64,000 bases of DNA from Arachnia propionica. Its GTDB lineage: Bacteria; Actinomycetota; Actinomycetes; Propionibacteriales; Propionibacteriaceae. The notes beneath the pieces were generated by a model, which had not been told where the DNA came from, searched no databases, and saw nothing but the letters and a program-made list of their open reading frames with translations. Of this stretch, positions 45,101 through 52,687 are shown piece by piece; the first letter of the stretch is position 1, and every line of letters begins with the position of its first letter. The position numbers and the translations under genes are program-made. The DNA lies in contig NZ_RQZG01000016.1 of NCBI RefSeq assembly GCF_003859805.1, positions 23,830 through 87,829 on the forward strand. The letters run 5' to 3'.

Positions 45101-48100
45101 TGGAGCGTCGTCAGCCCGGCCGTGGCGTGGTGCGGTTCCGTTACGACCGGTGTGGCCGGATCGTCAGTGTCCGGGATCCGTGGAACGGTCACCGTCGGTT
45201 CCGCTACGACCCGGCCGGTCAGCTGGTCGAGGCGATCGATGCCCTGGGTGGGGTGACCCGGTTCGGCTACGACGAGTTGGCGCATCAGGTCGAGGTGATC
45301 GACCCGGCTGGCGGGGTGACCAGGCGGACCTTTGACCCGTTGGGGCGGATCACCTCCGAGACCGACCCGTTGGGGCGCACCACCACCTGGATGCGGGATG
45401 CCGCTGGACGTGTGGTGCGTTCTGTCAGGCCCTCGGGACGGGTGATGTCCTGGGAGTGGAACGAGCATGGTCGTCTCGCCCGGACCTTGGTGGATGGGCA
45501 GCTGTTGTCGGAGCTGGAGCGTGACTTCGCCTCCCGCACCATGACCATCACCGAGGGCACCGGTTCCAGGGTGGAGATGGCGTGGGACACGCGCGGGAAC
45601 CTGCTGCGGCGGCTCCGCGACGGCGTGGGGATGGCATGGACCTACGACCGGGGTGGGCGTCGTTCCTCGATGTGTCGCCCGGACGGGTCGGTCACCACCT
45701 ATGACTACGACAGCAACAACCGTCTCGCCGCGATCACCCATCCCGATGTGGGGCGGATCGAGATCACCCGGGATGCGATCGGGCGGATCACCCGTGTCCA
45801 CGGCGACGGTCTGGATGCCACCTGGACCTGGCAGGGCGGGGCCGTCGTCTCGAACCGGGTGAACCGGCGCGGGTTCATCCAGGAGCTGCGGCTGGAACGC
45901 AACGACGACGACCAGGTGGTCGCGCAGGTCCAGGACGGGTTGCGTACCGAGTTCAGCTACGACAAGGCAGGTCGCCTCACCGGGACGCTCAGCAGTGAGG
46001 GGCTGGTCAGCTCCTACGAGTGGGATGCCGGCGGGCGTTTGACCGCGCAGAGTGTGGGTGAGGCTCGCACCACCTTCCGCTACGACCAGGCCGGGCAGCT
46101 GGTCGCCGCGACCGGCCCGAGCGGGCAGGTCACCCGCTACACCTACGACCCGGACGGGCAGCGCATCCGCGAGATCGGGCCGGAGTCCGAGCGGATGTTC
46201 GCCTGGGATCCGCGTGGGTTCCTCGCCTCGATCACCAGTGTGGTCCGCGACGGTGACAGCGTACAGGTGACCTCCCGTCGCGATCTCGACACCGACGCCA
46301 CCGGGCACCTCGCCCGGATCGACGGCACCGATGTGTTCTGGGACACCGCCGCGGGCGCACCGTCGCTGGCGCAGATCGGCTCCCAGGTGGTCGTCGACGC
46401 CTTGGCCGCCACCACCCTCGCCACCCGGGACGGCGGCGGCGAGGGGGCATGGCTGGTCCCCGACGTCGACGGTGCCCGCGTGGATGCCTGGCTCATCCCC
46501 TCGCTCGACATCCCGCACGTCGCCCAGCCAGCGGCTGGTGATGACCTGGCCTCCGGTGACGTCGCGGGTGGGATGGTCGGTGTCGGGGCGTGGGGGGCTC
46601 TCAACCTCGATGGCCTGTCCCTGACCGGGGTCAGGGCCTACGATCCCGCCACCCGCGCGTTCCTGTCCCCCGATCCGCTCCCGGCGGTCACCGCCTCCGG
46701 CTGGGCCGGGAACCCCTACTCGTGGGCGGGGAACAATCCCGTCGGCGCCACCGATCCGCTCGGGCTCAGGCCCGTCTCGGAGGATGATCTCAGGGTCTAC
46801 CAGCAGGCGTCGAATGGCTGGCTGGCGAACAGCGTCGCCGCAGCCGGGTCCTGGGTCAAGGACAACTGGGAGTACATCGCTGCCGGGGCCGTGATCGTCG
46901 CGGGGGTCGCCGTGATGTGTACCGGCGTCGGGGGGCCGATCGGAGCCGCGATGATCGGTGGCGCCCTCATGGGGGCCGGATCGTCCATCGCCTCCCAGAA
47001 GTTCACCACCGGCAGCGTCGACTGGGGCAAGGTCGCCGTCGACGGCGCGATCGGCGCCGTGTCCGGGCTCGCCGGGGGCGGTGCAGCCGCAGCCATCGGG
47101 CGTGCCGCCCAGGGTGCTTCCTGCCTCGGCCGCAACATCATCACCGGGGCGGCGGAGTCCGCCGTCGACGGCGCGGTCTCCGGCGGGCTGAGCTACCTCA
47201 CCGGTCCCGGCCCGCACACCGTCGCCGGATTCGCCGCTGCGGCGGGCACCGGTGGTCTCGAGGGTGGCGTCATGGGCGGTGCCGGAGGAGCGCTGTCGAA
47301 GCTCACCGGAGTGGCCCGTTACGGCTGCTTCACCCCGGACACCCACGTCCTGATGGCCGACGGCAGCACCAAGCCCATCACCGAGGTGCAGGTCGGTGAC
47401 CGGGTGGTCTCCCACGACCCCATCTCCGGGAACAACGTCGAGGGCACCGTCGAGCAGCTCCACGTCCACGAGGACGTCCCGACCCTCAAGCTCACCACCA
47501 CGGCGGGCGAGATCACCACCACCGCCACCCACCCCTTCTACGTGGAGGACAAGGGCTGGCTCCCCGCAGGCGAGCTCCGGGAAGGCGACCACCTCAGGCC
47601 CGCCGACGGATCAACCAGCACCGTGGAGGTCCTCACCCTCCAGGCAACCGGTCACACCCAGACCGTCCACAACCTCACCATCACCGGCTGGAAGAACTAC
47701 CACGTCCTCACCAAGGACAACGTGGAGAGCGTCCCAGTCCTGGTCCACAACGACGGACCATGCACCAGCGAAGATCTGTGGGCAGCAGGCAACAGGTCCA
47801 TGCCACGCCCCCCACGCACGTCTGACCTTGACGTAACGGATGGCTCAGACATGGTCGGGCTTGGTCCAAAACCCACAGATCCAACCCATGAGGCCAAGGG
47901 GGCATCAACATTCACGTCCTATGAGGATCTGGCAGACAATTTGAAGGGCCAAGCCCATCGACTTCCCAAGGGAAGTGAGCTTCCGGATGGACTCGCAGTC
48001 CATGCGGATGGCAAAGATGTCGACGGGGAAATGCCCTGGGGACACAGAACGGTCTACCCAGAAAAGCCTATGACCTTTGACGAATTCAGTGAAAAGTTCA

Positions 48101-48141
48101 CTTCAATGGGATGGGAATATGATCGAAAAATCAAGGGATGA
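42139..48141 (+). CDS. RHS-repeat polymorphic toxin with Hint domain and Tse2-like C-terminal tip
   Basis: The product has 2000 residues. Residues 1-270 have no signal peptide; their helical content resembles the T7SS-type N-termini of actinobacterial toxins. A DUF6531-like start (DPVNTASGGFLETEEDLPF) follows at about 297. YD repeats of the form RYDxxGRL run from about 410 to 1470, and the RHS core end (YDPATRAFLSPDP) is at about 1497. A hydrophobic Gly/Ala region spans 1575-1720, and a Hint domain runs from CFTPDTHVLM (1730) to VHN (1871). The final 129 residues are the toxin tip. Its LPKGSELPDGLAVHAD ... GHRTVYPEKPM pattern resembles the Tse2 ADP-ribosyltransferase-like fold. From about 47760 the DNA is clearly richer in A/T. 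The start may instead be the GTG at 42151. Confidence 0.85.
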   Translation: MVGAVRLDDANLDGLKGMPDVAYDFEVSSGLQTAFRNAASALSGQRGSRSSYRSDGLTDFSGYYSSLFKANGVTQLGDLDEIVRNLQLVASKVADLDEKARAENNRRRQAREWAERRANRGDFQKAWEGFWNCGEEPPFSEIDENSTGPNESVTPPVPAQRSPLEGRGPTSVSSGVPSNLRSFASNTRTADELLASTPGNLRTHCESFAASCSWATLDASSVISGFEAWLSANGSEATWADVVAQAFEDAGGGDGPATVSDATLDAVLAAAGVGAERTDIQIDPPTAYGSPPTTGYSNDPVNTASGGFLETEEDLPFTGLASPLGVVRAYSSLNPAVGAFGPGWSWWSEAGLSVADDSARLTLFDGRVIVFPRRGEGWDRATGENLWLKNTPDGGFLVTSSWGMRWVLDAAGRVRVTSSDPGTEVAFSYDEHGRLAGLRHEFGRSLEVRWDAAGERVVAVVASDGRAVDYHYDDAGRLVEVDAPGRRRRYRWDDASRIVEVIDADGVVEVVNTFDEHGRVVAQLSPHGRRTRFAYFAGGITQTSDEDGARANTWIHDRKGRLIGVVDADGRRQSTGYDQWGNPVLVRQRDGAMTVSAYDARGRLEVRQLPSGAREERQWDDLDRLTYLTVRADDDSPEAVTRYEYRGAERSPWRVVDPEGGVTEMVWERGLLKRIVDPTGVGVDFGYDEFGELVSSTDAMEATAVLERDEVGRVVAAVTPLGHRTVFRYDPDSGVLVSRTDPTGARWSFEHTGAGRLCAVIDPEGARTEISHDETGETVETVDPLGRKVRRSYDDLGNLASVELPDGSSWEFGYDAVSRLVSFTDPAGGVRGLSYGADGLLAGTVDPTGVQRGVVRDVMGAPTQVIDGGDDLSARFDRLGRVVAVAGADGQEVLNRYDLCGRLVEQVTSDGAVTRIERDAAGRVVAVTQPMGGTYRYEYDACGRWVATISTGGDRYELILDADSRVVGEVWPDGEQVTTRFDAAGRIVERRQPGRGVVRFRYDRCGRIVSVRDPWNGHRRFRYDPAGQLVEAIDALGGVTRFGYDELAHQVEVIDPAGGVTRRTFDPLGRITSETDPLGRTTTWMRDAAGRVVRSVRPSGRVMSWEWNEHGRLARTLVDGQLLSELERDFASRTMTITEGTGSRVEMAWDTRGNLLRRLRDGVGMAWTYDRGGRRSSMCRPDGSVTTYDYDSNNRLAAITHPDVGRIEITRDAIGRITRVHGDGLDATWTWQGGAVVSNRVNRRGFIQELRLERNDDDQVVAQVQDGLRTEFSYDKAGRLTGTLSSEGLVSSYEWDAGGRLTAQSVGEARTTFRYDQAGQLVAATGPSGQVTRYTYDPDGQRIREIGPESERMFAWDPRGFLASITSVVRDGDSVQVTSRRDLDTDATGHLARIDGTDVFWDTAAGAPSLAQIGSQVVVDALAATTLATRDGGGEGAWLVPDVDGARVDAWLIPSLDIPHVAQPAAGDDLASGDVAGGMVGVGAWGALNLDGLSLTGVRAYDPATRAFLSPDPLPAVTASGWAGNPYSWAGNNPVGATDPLGLRPVSEDDLRVYQQASNGWLANSVAAAGSWVKDNWEYIAAGAVIVAGVAVMCTGVGGPIGAAMIGGALMGAGSSIASQKFTTGSVDWGKVAVDGAIGAVSGLAGGGAAAAIGRAAQGASCLGRNIITGAAESAVDGAVSGGLSYLTGPGPHTVAGFAAAAGTGGLEGGVMGGAGGALSKLTGVARYGCFTPDTHVLMADGSTKPITEVQVGDRVVSHDPISGNNVEGTVEQLHVHEDVPTLKLTTTAGEITTTATHPFYVEDKGWLPAGELREGDHLRPADGSTSTVEVLTLQATGHTQTVHNLTITGWKNYHVLTKDNVESVPVLVHNDGPCTSEDLWAAGNRSMPRPPRTSDLDVTDGSDMVGLGPKPTDPTHEAKGASTFTSYEDLADNLKGQAHRLPKGSELPDGLAVHADGKDVDGEMPWGHRTVYPEKPMTFDEFSEKFTSMGWEYDRKIKG

Positions 48142-48655
48142 CAACAAGGCTGACAGCACCTCGAAATTCGAGGATGCCTGCGATGCACTGACGCAAGCTG
48201 CCAAGGACATCAGCTTGCTTTCCTCAAAGTGCGGAGGCACTTCGATACTTCAGAGCATGCTGGAGAGCAAGGATGTCGCGAAGGTTGCGACCGCCCTTCG
48301 CGCGCTTCGACACTATGACCCAAGGCAAATTCTTGAGCTGGTTCTTCCCATCTACAGGTTGACCGAGGTGAGCGTCCATTACTTCAGCGCAGTACGACTG
48401 CTGGCGATGATTCCCGCCAAGACACTGAGGCACACCTTGGTTCCGCTGGTCTTTGACCGCCTGCTGGACCCCGACAATGGCTACGACTACTACTCATGGA
48501 GACTGAACGCTTTGATGCTGGAGTACTTCGGTTTCGACGATACCGCCCAAAGCGTCGCGATCCTGGCGCTGGCCAGCGACGACCCCGAAGTACGTGAGGT
48601 CGGAGCAGAAATGATAGCCGAGATGGCCACCCCCGGAAGTCCCCCATACGGATGA
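48119..48655 (+). CDS. Probable immunity protein to the RHS tip (helical-repeat type)
   Basis: The product has 178 residues. Its ATG lies 23 bp inside the toxin gene's 3' end, the usual coupling of toxin and immunity genes. The protein is cytoplasmic and almost wholly helical, with HEAT-like helices such as VAILALASDDPEVREVGAEMIAEMA. I know no named family for it. It has a near-identical paralogue at 50034 and a diverged one at 51003. Immunity to the upstream toxin is inferred from position. Confidence 0.7.
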   Translation: MIEKSRDDNKADSTSKFEDACDALTQAAKDISLLSSKCGGTSILQSMLESKDVAKVATALRALRHYDPRQILELVLPIYRLTEVSVHYFSAVRLLAMIPAKTLRHTLVPLVFDRLLDPDNGYDYYSWRLNALMLEYFGFDDTAQSVAILALASDDPEVREVGAEMIAEMATPGSPPYG

Positions 48656-48740
48656 GCCTTGACATGATTGACTTGGGCACGTCACTGACCACGGCATGCA
48701 ACAATCTAAAATTCTGGAGGCGACCTGCTTCGCCTTCACA
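48150..48740 (+). repeat. Direct repeat, copy 1 (immunity gene plus start of next gene)
   Basis: This segment closely matches 50070-50671. It includes the helical immunity gene and the first ~80 bp of the following gene. Long exact runs surround AAGTGCGGAGGCACTTCG and GGAAGTCCCCCATACGGATG. The two copies lie about 1.9 kb apart in the same orientation. Confidence 0.8.
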
Positions 48741-48807
48741 CGAACCTCATTTTGAATCCCCAAAACTCAGGCGACCGAGCCTTCTACTGGAAGAAATACC
48801 CGCATGA
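48652..48807 (+). pseudogene. Truncated copy of the cassette gene at 50585
   Basis: This 51-codon frame starts by overlapping the immunity gene stop (ATGA). Its first residues, MSLDMIDLGTSLTTACNN, match MSLDMIDLGTSLTTAYNN of the full gene at 50585. Similarity fades after about 28 residues and the frame stops early. It is best read as the 5' remnant left by recombination at the duplicated segment. Confidence 0.65.
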
Positions 48808-49187
48808 GCAACCCCCTTGGGTCACCGCAACCAAACCCTCCACAACCTTCAGGAGTCGTCCACAACAACGACCCCTGCGACAACCCAATCGCCACGGTGA
48901 GAGAAGCTGCGCGGCACGCTGCCTCACGAGGAAGGAAAGAGCTGCTCGAGACATTGTCACATGAACAACAAAACGCTGCCAGCGCGAACCTCAGTCTCAA
49001 CACCATCTTCACCGCACACGCCGTCCAGAACCAAACTTTTGAAAAGCTGCTCAAGAAGTATGGCGACGACGTGTTTCAGTACAATGGAGGCCCCGGCCCT
49101 GACTTCACCTACCTGCCCACAGGAGAGAAGATCGAGCTGACAACACCCAAGCAGGTGGACGTACACAAGGTCCGCCCCCACCCGTGA
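48804..49187 (+). CDS. Orphan toxin tip carrying an RHS-type VHN junction
   Basis: The product has 127 residues, with the start overlapping the previous stop. After a short proline-rich leader (SNPLGSPQPNPPQPSG) it reads VVHNNDPC. That matches the LVHNDGPC junction at the end of the Hint domain in the large toxin. The rest (DVFQYNGGPGPDFTYLPTGEKIELTTPKQVDVH) looks like a small nuclease-type toxin domain with D and E-x-T residues that could form an active site. I infer a C-terminal tip once attached to an RHS protein and now displaced downstream. As it has its own ATG, it may still be made, or may serve as a donor for recombination. Confidence 0.6.
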   Translation: MSNPLGSPQPNPPQPSGVVHNNDPCDNPIATVREAARHAASRGRKELLETLSHEQQNAASANLSLNTIFTAHAVQNQTFEKLLKKYGDDVFQYNGGPGPDFTYLPTGEKIELTTPKQVDVHKVRPHP

Positions 49188-49205
49188 CGTTCCCAACAGG
49201 GAAAC

Positions 49206-49997
49206 ATGAAACAGCCAAAGACGCGGCAACGAACCCACAGAAAGCGAGACCACACGATGAGTCGTCTCACCGAATCCATCGACAACTACGGACTCGAACT
49301 CTCCTTCAAAGCAGGGGAAACCGTGACCGGGGAGGACTGGCCCAAGCACAAGCTGGGACGCATCGGGTCAAGCGCCATCCTCGAGAACTGCAACTTTGAA
49401 GGAACCTCCGCAAAACAGGTAATCCTGGGAGGCGCCGGATGGACCGCAGAATTCCGGAACTGCTCCTTCGACAACACCCGTCTGAAATACATCATCGGCG
49501 AGGCCAAGTTCATCAACTGCACCTTCCGAAACGCGCGACTCACAGAGTTCCGCGTCAACCCCCTCACCCTCATCAACTGCGACTTCTCCGGCGCCCTGCT
49601 CCTACGATGCCAATTCTGGGGAGCCCCCACCCCCCACGACCTCAAGGACCGCCCCTCCCTCAACCCCGTGAACGAAGTCCACGGAAACGACTTCAGCACA
49701 GCAACCTTCGACGACTCGGACTTTCGCGGCGGAGTGAACCTCACCCTCCAACAACTCCCCACAGGCCAGGACTACGCCATATCCCTCGACGGAAATGCTG
49801 CACTCCAGCGAGCCACCGCCCTGGTCGACTCATGGGGACCAGAACGAGAAGAAGACCAGACACGAGCCCGAAGCTGGATCAACATCTGGCAAAGAGGCAT
49901 CGACCGGGGACAGAATCACCTCTTCGCAGTATGGCCCAAGAAACGACTCACCCCCGAATCTTGGACCGAACTGCGCCAAACCATCAACGAAACCTAA
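49206..49997 (+). CDS. Pentapeptide-repeat-like protein, immunity candidate
   Basis: The product has 263 residues from an ATG with AGGG nearby; an ATG at 49257 is an alternative. Residues ~55-175 repeat short units of the A(N/D)(L/F)xx kind (LENCNFEGTS, FRNCSFDNTR, FINCTFRNAR, LINCDFSGAL, FDDSDFRGG), which form a right-handed beta helix. A helical C-terminus follows. Such proteins often act as DNA mimics or toxin immunity factors. It lies directly after the orphan tip and is the natural candidate for its antidote, by position only. Confidence 0.65.
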   Translation: MKQPKTRQRTHRKRDHTMSRLTESIDNYGLELSFKAGETVTGEDWPKHKLGRIGSSAILENCNFEGTSAKQVILGGAGWTAEFRNCSFDNTRLKYIIGEAKFINCTFRNARLTEFRVNPLTLINCDFSGALLLRCQFWGAPTPHDLKDRPSLNPVNEVHGNDFSTATFDDSDFRGGVNLTLQQLPTGQDYAISLDGNAALQRATALVDSWGPEREEDQTRARSWINIWQRGIDRGQNHLFAVWPKKRLTPESWTELRQTINET

Positions 49998-50033
49998 AGC
50001 GCACTGCTGAGGACCCATTCGAGGATTTGACCA

Positions 50034-50588
50034 ATGCAACCGGAAGAACTGACGAACGAAGCACCAAGTGACAACACCGAGCTTGACGCTGCCTCTGATT
50101 TCAGGGCGGCCTGCGATGCCCTGAATCGAGCCGCCGATAGCATCAGCCTGCTCTCTTCAAAGTGCGGAGGCACTTCGATACTTCAGAGCATGTTGGAGAG
50201 CAAGAACACCAAGGAGGTTAGAACCGCCCTTCGCGCACTTCACGACTTTGACCCAAGGCAAATTCTTGAGCTGATTCTTCCCATCTACAGGTTGACCGAG
50301 GTGAGCACCTACTATTTCAGTGCAGTACGACTGTTGGCGATGGTTCCCGCCAAGAAACTCAAGCGCGCCCTGGTTCCGCTGGTCTTCGACCGCCTGCTGG
50401 GCCCTGACAACGACTACGACTACTACTCATGGAGGCTGAACGCTTTGATGCTGGAGTACTTCGGTTTCGATGATGCCGCCCAGCGCGTTGCGATCTTGGC
50501 CTTGGCCAGCGACGACCCCGAAGTACGTGAGGCCGGGGCAGAGATGATAGCTGAGATGGCCACCCCCGGAAGTCCCCCATACGGATGA
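50034..50588 (+). CDS. Second copy of the helical immunity protein
   Basis: The product has 184 residues. From SLLSSKCGGTSILQSMLESK to the end (MATPGSPPYG) it is nearly the same as the protein at 48119, with scattered substitutions. The N-terminal ~35 residues differ. It is all-helical and has no signal peptide. With its toxin absent, it is probably an orphan immunity gene kept against related strains, or a product of duplication of the 48119 gene. Confidence 0.7.
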   Translation: MQPEELTNEAPSDNTELDAASDFRAACDALNRAADSISLLSSKCGGTSILQSMLESKNTKEVRTALRALHDFDPRQILELILPIYRLTEVSTYYFSAVRLLAMVPAKKLKRALVPLVFDRLLGPDNDYDYYSWRLNALMLEYFGFDDAAQRVAILALASDDPEVREAGAEMIAEMATPGSPPYG

Positions 50589-50671
50589 GCCTGGACATGA
50601 TTGACCTTGGCACGTCACTGACCACAGCGTACAACAATCGACAATTCTGGGGGCGAACTGCTTCGCTCTCA
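50070..50671 (+). repeat. Direct repeat, copy 2
   Basis: Second copy of the segment at 48150-48740, covering this immunity gene and the beginning of the gene at 50585. Confidence 0.8.
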
Positions 50672-50989
50672 CTGGCTGAACACCTTGCCGGAGAAGGCCG
50701 CCTTGCCATTGACTGGGACGATGGCGCAGGCGAGGACTGGCTGACCCTGATACAGGCCGGGGAGCCTCAGGCCCTGCTGGGAGCAGAGTTGCCGCTGCTG
50801 TTCACGCTTGACAGTGAGTCCACAGAGCTCCCGCCACGCGTGACATCAATCATGCTCCCCTCCATGACCCGGCCAATACTGTGCTGTGACCGAGCTGTAC
50901 TCGAGCAGGTGTTTCACAGGAAGTTCGGAGCACTGGAGTTCTACCCAGCTGGATTCAGTGCACTGGATCTTGCAATGACCACAATTTAG
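50585..50989 (+). CDS. Cassette protein of unknown function
   Basis: The product has 134 residues, its start overlapping the previous stop (ATGA). It is acidic and soluble, with IDWDDGAGEDWLTLIQAGEP and later FHRKFGALEFYPAGFSALDLAM. I do not recognise a family. A truncated copy of its 5' end follows the first immunity gene at 48652, so the two genes formed one inherited unit before the duplication. Confidence 0.6.
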   Translation: MSLDMIDLGTSLTTAYNNRQFWGRTASLSLAEHLAGEGRLAIDWDDGAGEDWLTLIQAGEPQALLGAELPLLFTLDSESTELPPRVTSIMLPSMTRPILCCDRAVLEQVFHRKFGALEFYPAGFSALDLAMTTI

Positions 50990-51002
50990 CTGGAGGTGAC
51001 AC

Positions 51003-51527
51003 ATGACGAGAACCCCTGACCTGCTGGCTTTGCTGCACTCATACCAAGACGCCATCAACGCGACCCCAGCAAGTGCACTGCTGGAGCAAACACAATCCCT
51101 TCTCGCAGACGCCAACACAGTCACCGATGGCCTCCTTCTGGCAGGGGAGCTTCCCACTGAAGAACTCAAGCAACTGGCCCCCACTCTGGTGAACCTGTCC
51201 TGCCAGGAAGAGCACCATGAACTGACGTTCTCCCTGCTTGCCCGCCTTCCCTTTGACGCCGGGGCGGAGATCATCGTACCCGAGGTATTTCGGCTGCTAC
51301 GCAAACCATCCAGTGACTACTGGACAGTGTGGATGCTGGCCCGCTTGCTTCACCACTTGGGCTACCACAACGCATTGCGTCACATCGTCACAGCGACAGA
51401 AGAAACCCCTGACGAGGACTGGCAGATGGTGGGCACGTGGATCACCTCCGACCTCCTTGCCAACAACAGCTCAGAGTCTGCCGAAACCCCTCGGGCAACA
51501 ACCGAACAGGACTGCACCATTGAATGA
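51003..51527 (+). CDS. Diverged relative of the helical immunity proteins
   Basis: The product has 174 residues after a good TGGAGG site. The segment VPEVFRLLRKPSSDYWTVWMLARLLHHLGYHNALRHIV lines up without gaps of note with the matching LVFDRLLDPDNGYDYYSWRLNALMLEYFGFDDTAQSVAI region of the 48119 protein. It is therefore a third, much older member of the same family. Position in the cassette row supports an immunity role. Confidence 0.6.
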   Translation: MTRTPDLLALLHSYQDAINATPASALLEQTQSLLADANTVTDGLLLAGELPTEELKQLAPTLVNLSCQEEHHELTFSLLARLPFDAGAEIIVPEVFRLLRKPSSDYWTVWMLARLLHHLGYHNALRHIVTATEETPDEDWQMVGTWITSDLLANNSSESAETPRATTEQDCTIE

Positions 51528-52071
51528 CACAAACGGAGACCGCGAATTCCCAAACCCCTTGGAACATGCGAACGACAAGGGGATTGCTTTGTCGGGTGAA
51601 GCACATCGACTGCTCAGAGGACATGCAGGCGATGACAAGCCGGGAGGATTGACGCTGGTGTTGATGCACCTCACCGCCGACAGCGATGCCGAGGGGGTGA
51701 TTGAGCGAGCTCGCGAGGTGATGTTGCGCCTGGCTCATCTGCCGCCGTCGGCGTTCGCCGATTTGAGCGCAGCCGACAATGTGCCGTCGTGGTTCACGCA
51801 AGCATTTGCCCCCGAACCCGCTGAGGGAGTGATCGACCTGCAGGATGAGCGATGGCCGATGTCTGGCTGGCTGTACTGGATGGATCCCGACCAACGTCCG
51901 TGGAGGTGGTGGGATACGGCAATCCAGGACCCGAACCACGCAACGGTGAGATTTGGGATCTCCGATTGGCCTCCCCCAGTTGGGGCCTTGGAGTGGCTCC
52001 TCACAGCCTGCGGCGCAACCAGCGTTGAATACTCAGAGACAGAAGACACTCACCCCAGGAAACAGAGTTGA
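51520..52071 (+). CDS. Cassette protein of unknown function (TTG start)
   Basis: About 183 residues from a TTG overlapping the preceding stop region; no ATG or GTG suits the 5' end, so the start is uncertain. The C-terminal half is rich in tryptophan (MSGWLYWMDPDQRPWRWWDTAIQDPNHATVRFGISDWPPP), a character seen in several immunity families. I cannot name it. Confidence 0.5.
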   Translation: MNDTNGDREFPNPLEHANDKGIALSGEAHRLLRGHAGDDKPGGLTLVLMHLTADSDAEGVIERAREVMLRLAHLPPSAFADLSAADNVPSWFTQAFAPEPAEGVIDLQDERWPMSGWLYWMDPDQRPWRWWDTAIQDPNHATVRFGISDWPPPVGALEWLLTACGATSVEYSETEDTHPRKQS

Positions 52072-52073
52072 CC

Positions 52074-52166
52074 ATGAACGACCAACGGCTTGGAGAGACT
52101 CTCTCAGCACGCGATGAACAACACCACGCAAGCATGAACAACTTCCTTGGTTCAGCCTTCTCCTGA
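52074..52166 (+). CDS. Very small frame, possible gene remnant
   Basis: This 30-codon frame (MNDQRLGETLSARDEQHHAS...) starts 2 bp after the previous stop, with AGGAAA 12 nt upstream. It may be the 5' end of a lost cassette gene. There is no supporting homology I can see. Confidence 0.25.
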   Translation: MNDQRLGETLSARDEQHHASMNNFLGSAFS

Positions 52167-52219
52167 TATCTCTCGTGGTAGGGTGTCACCACTCGTCTGT
52201 GATGGATTGGAAACCTGCC

Positions 52220-52663
52220 ATGAGCATTCTGCTGGTGTACTTCACTGCCCCCGACGATTCCGCCGCTGCCGAGGTCATCAACTGGCTGGGTGGCCCCGAT
52301 GTCGGCTCACAGGATGGCTCCGTAGACCCCTACCCCAGCGCCCTGACCGAGTTCGACGAGAGCGCGCAGCTCACCTGGATCGCCACGATGGAAGCGGACC
52401 CGACCGGAACCGTCCCCGAGGCAGAGCTCGGGAAGACCATTGCCTTGAAGGGCCAGGGAGAGATCGTGGTCCACCGGTTGTCCCAAGCAGCCAGGGACGC
52501 CTTGGCCCTGCTGGACTCCGACCCTGAGGCCTCGGAGGCTGCCTGGGCCCTGTCAGAGCTCGGAGACCTGGATGAGGTGGTGGAGGATGCCCCAGCCCTG
52601 ATCAGGCTGGCTGTCGAGGCCCAGCGCCAAGGACGCTCCCTCTACTGCTGGCTCAGCATCTGA
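52220..52663 (+). CDS. Small cassette protein of unknown function
   Basis: The product has 147 residues from the ATG at 52220, which opens on a plausible beta-strand MSILLVYFTAPDD; an ATG at 52202 is an alternative. A TAGGGT box at 52179-52184 suggests its own promoter. It is an acidic alpha/beta protein without signal peptide (SQAARDALALLDSDPEASEAAWALSELGDLDEVVEDA). It is probably another immunity-type gene. Confidence 0.5.
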   Translation: MSILLVYFTAPDDSAAAEVINWLGGPDVGSQDGSVDPYPSALTEFDESAQLTWIATMEADPTGTVPEAELGKTIALKGQGEIVVHRLSQAARDALALLDSDPEASEAAWALSELGDLDEVVEDAPALIRLAVEAQRQGRSLYCWLSI

Positions 52664-52687
52664 CCCCTCAGTGCCCTCCCGCCCGAC

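Noticed and set aside
43051..47592. 1513-codon open frame antisense to the RHS gene
   Set aside because: It follows from the GC-rich, repeated codon pattern of the RHS repeats. The product is an Arg/His/Pro/Gly/Asp-rich sequence without any domain, and the sense gene is certain.
50585..50989. Naming the cassette gene as a known immunity family
   Set aside because: Acidic small protein in the right place, but no motif I can match to a named family.
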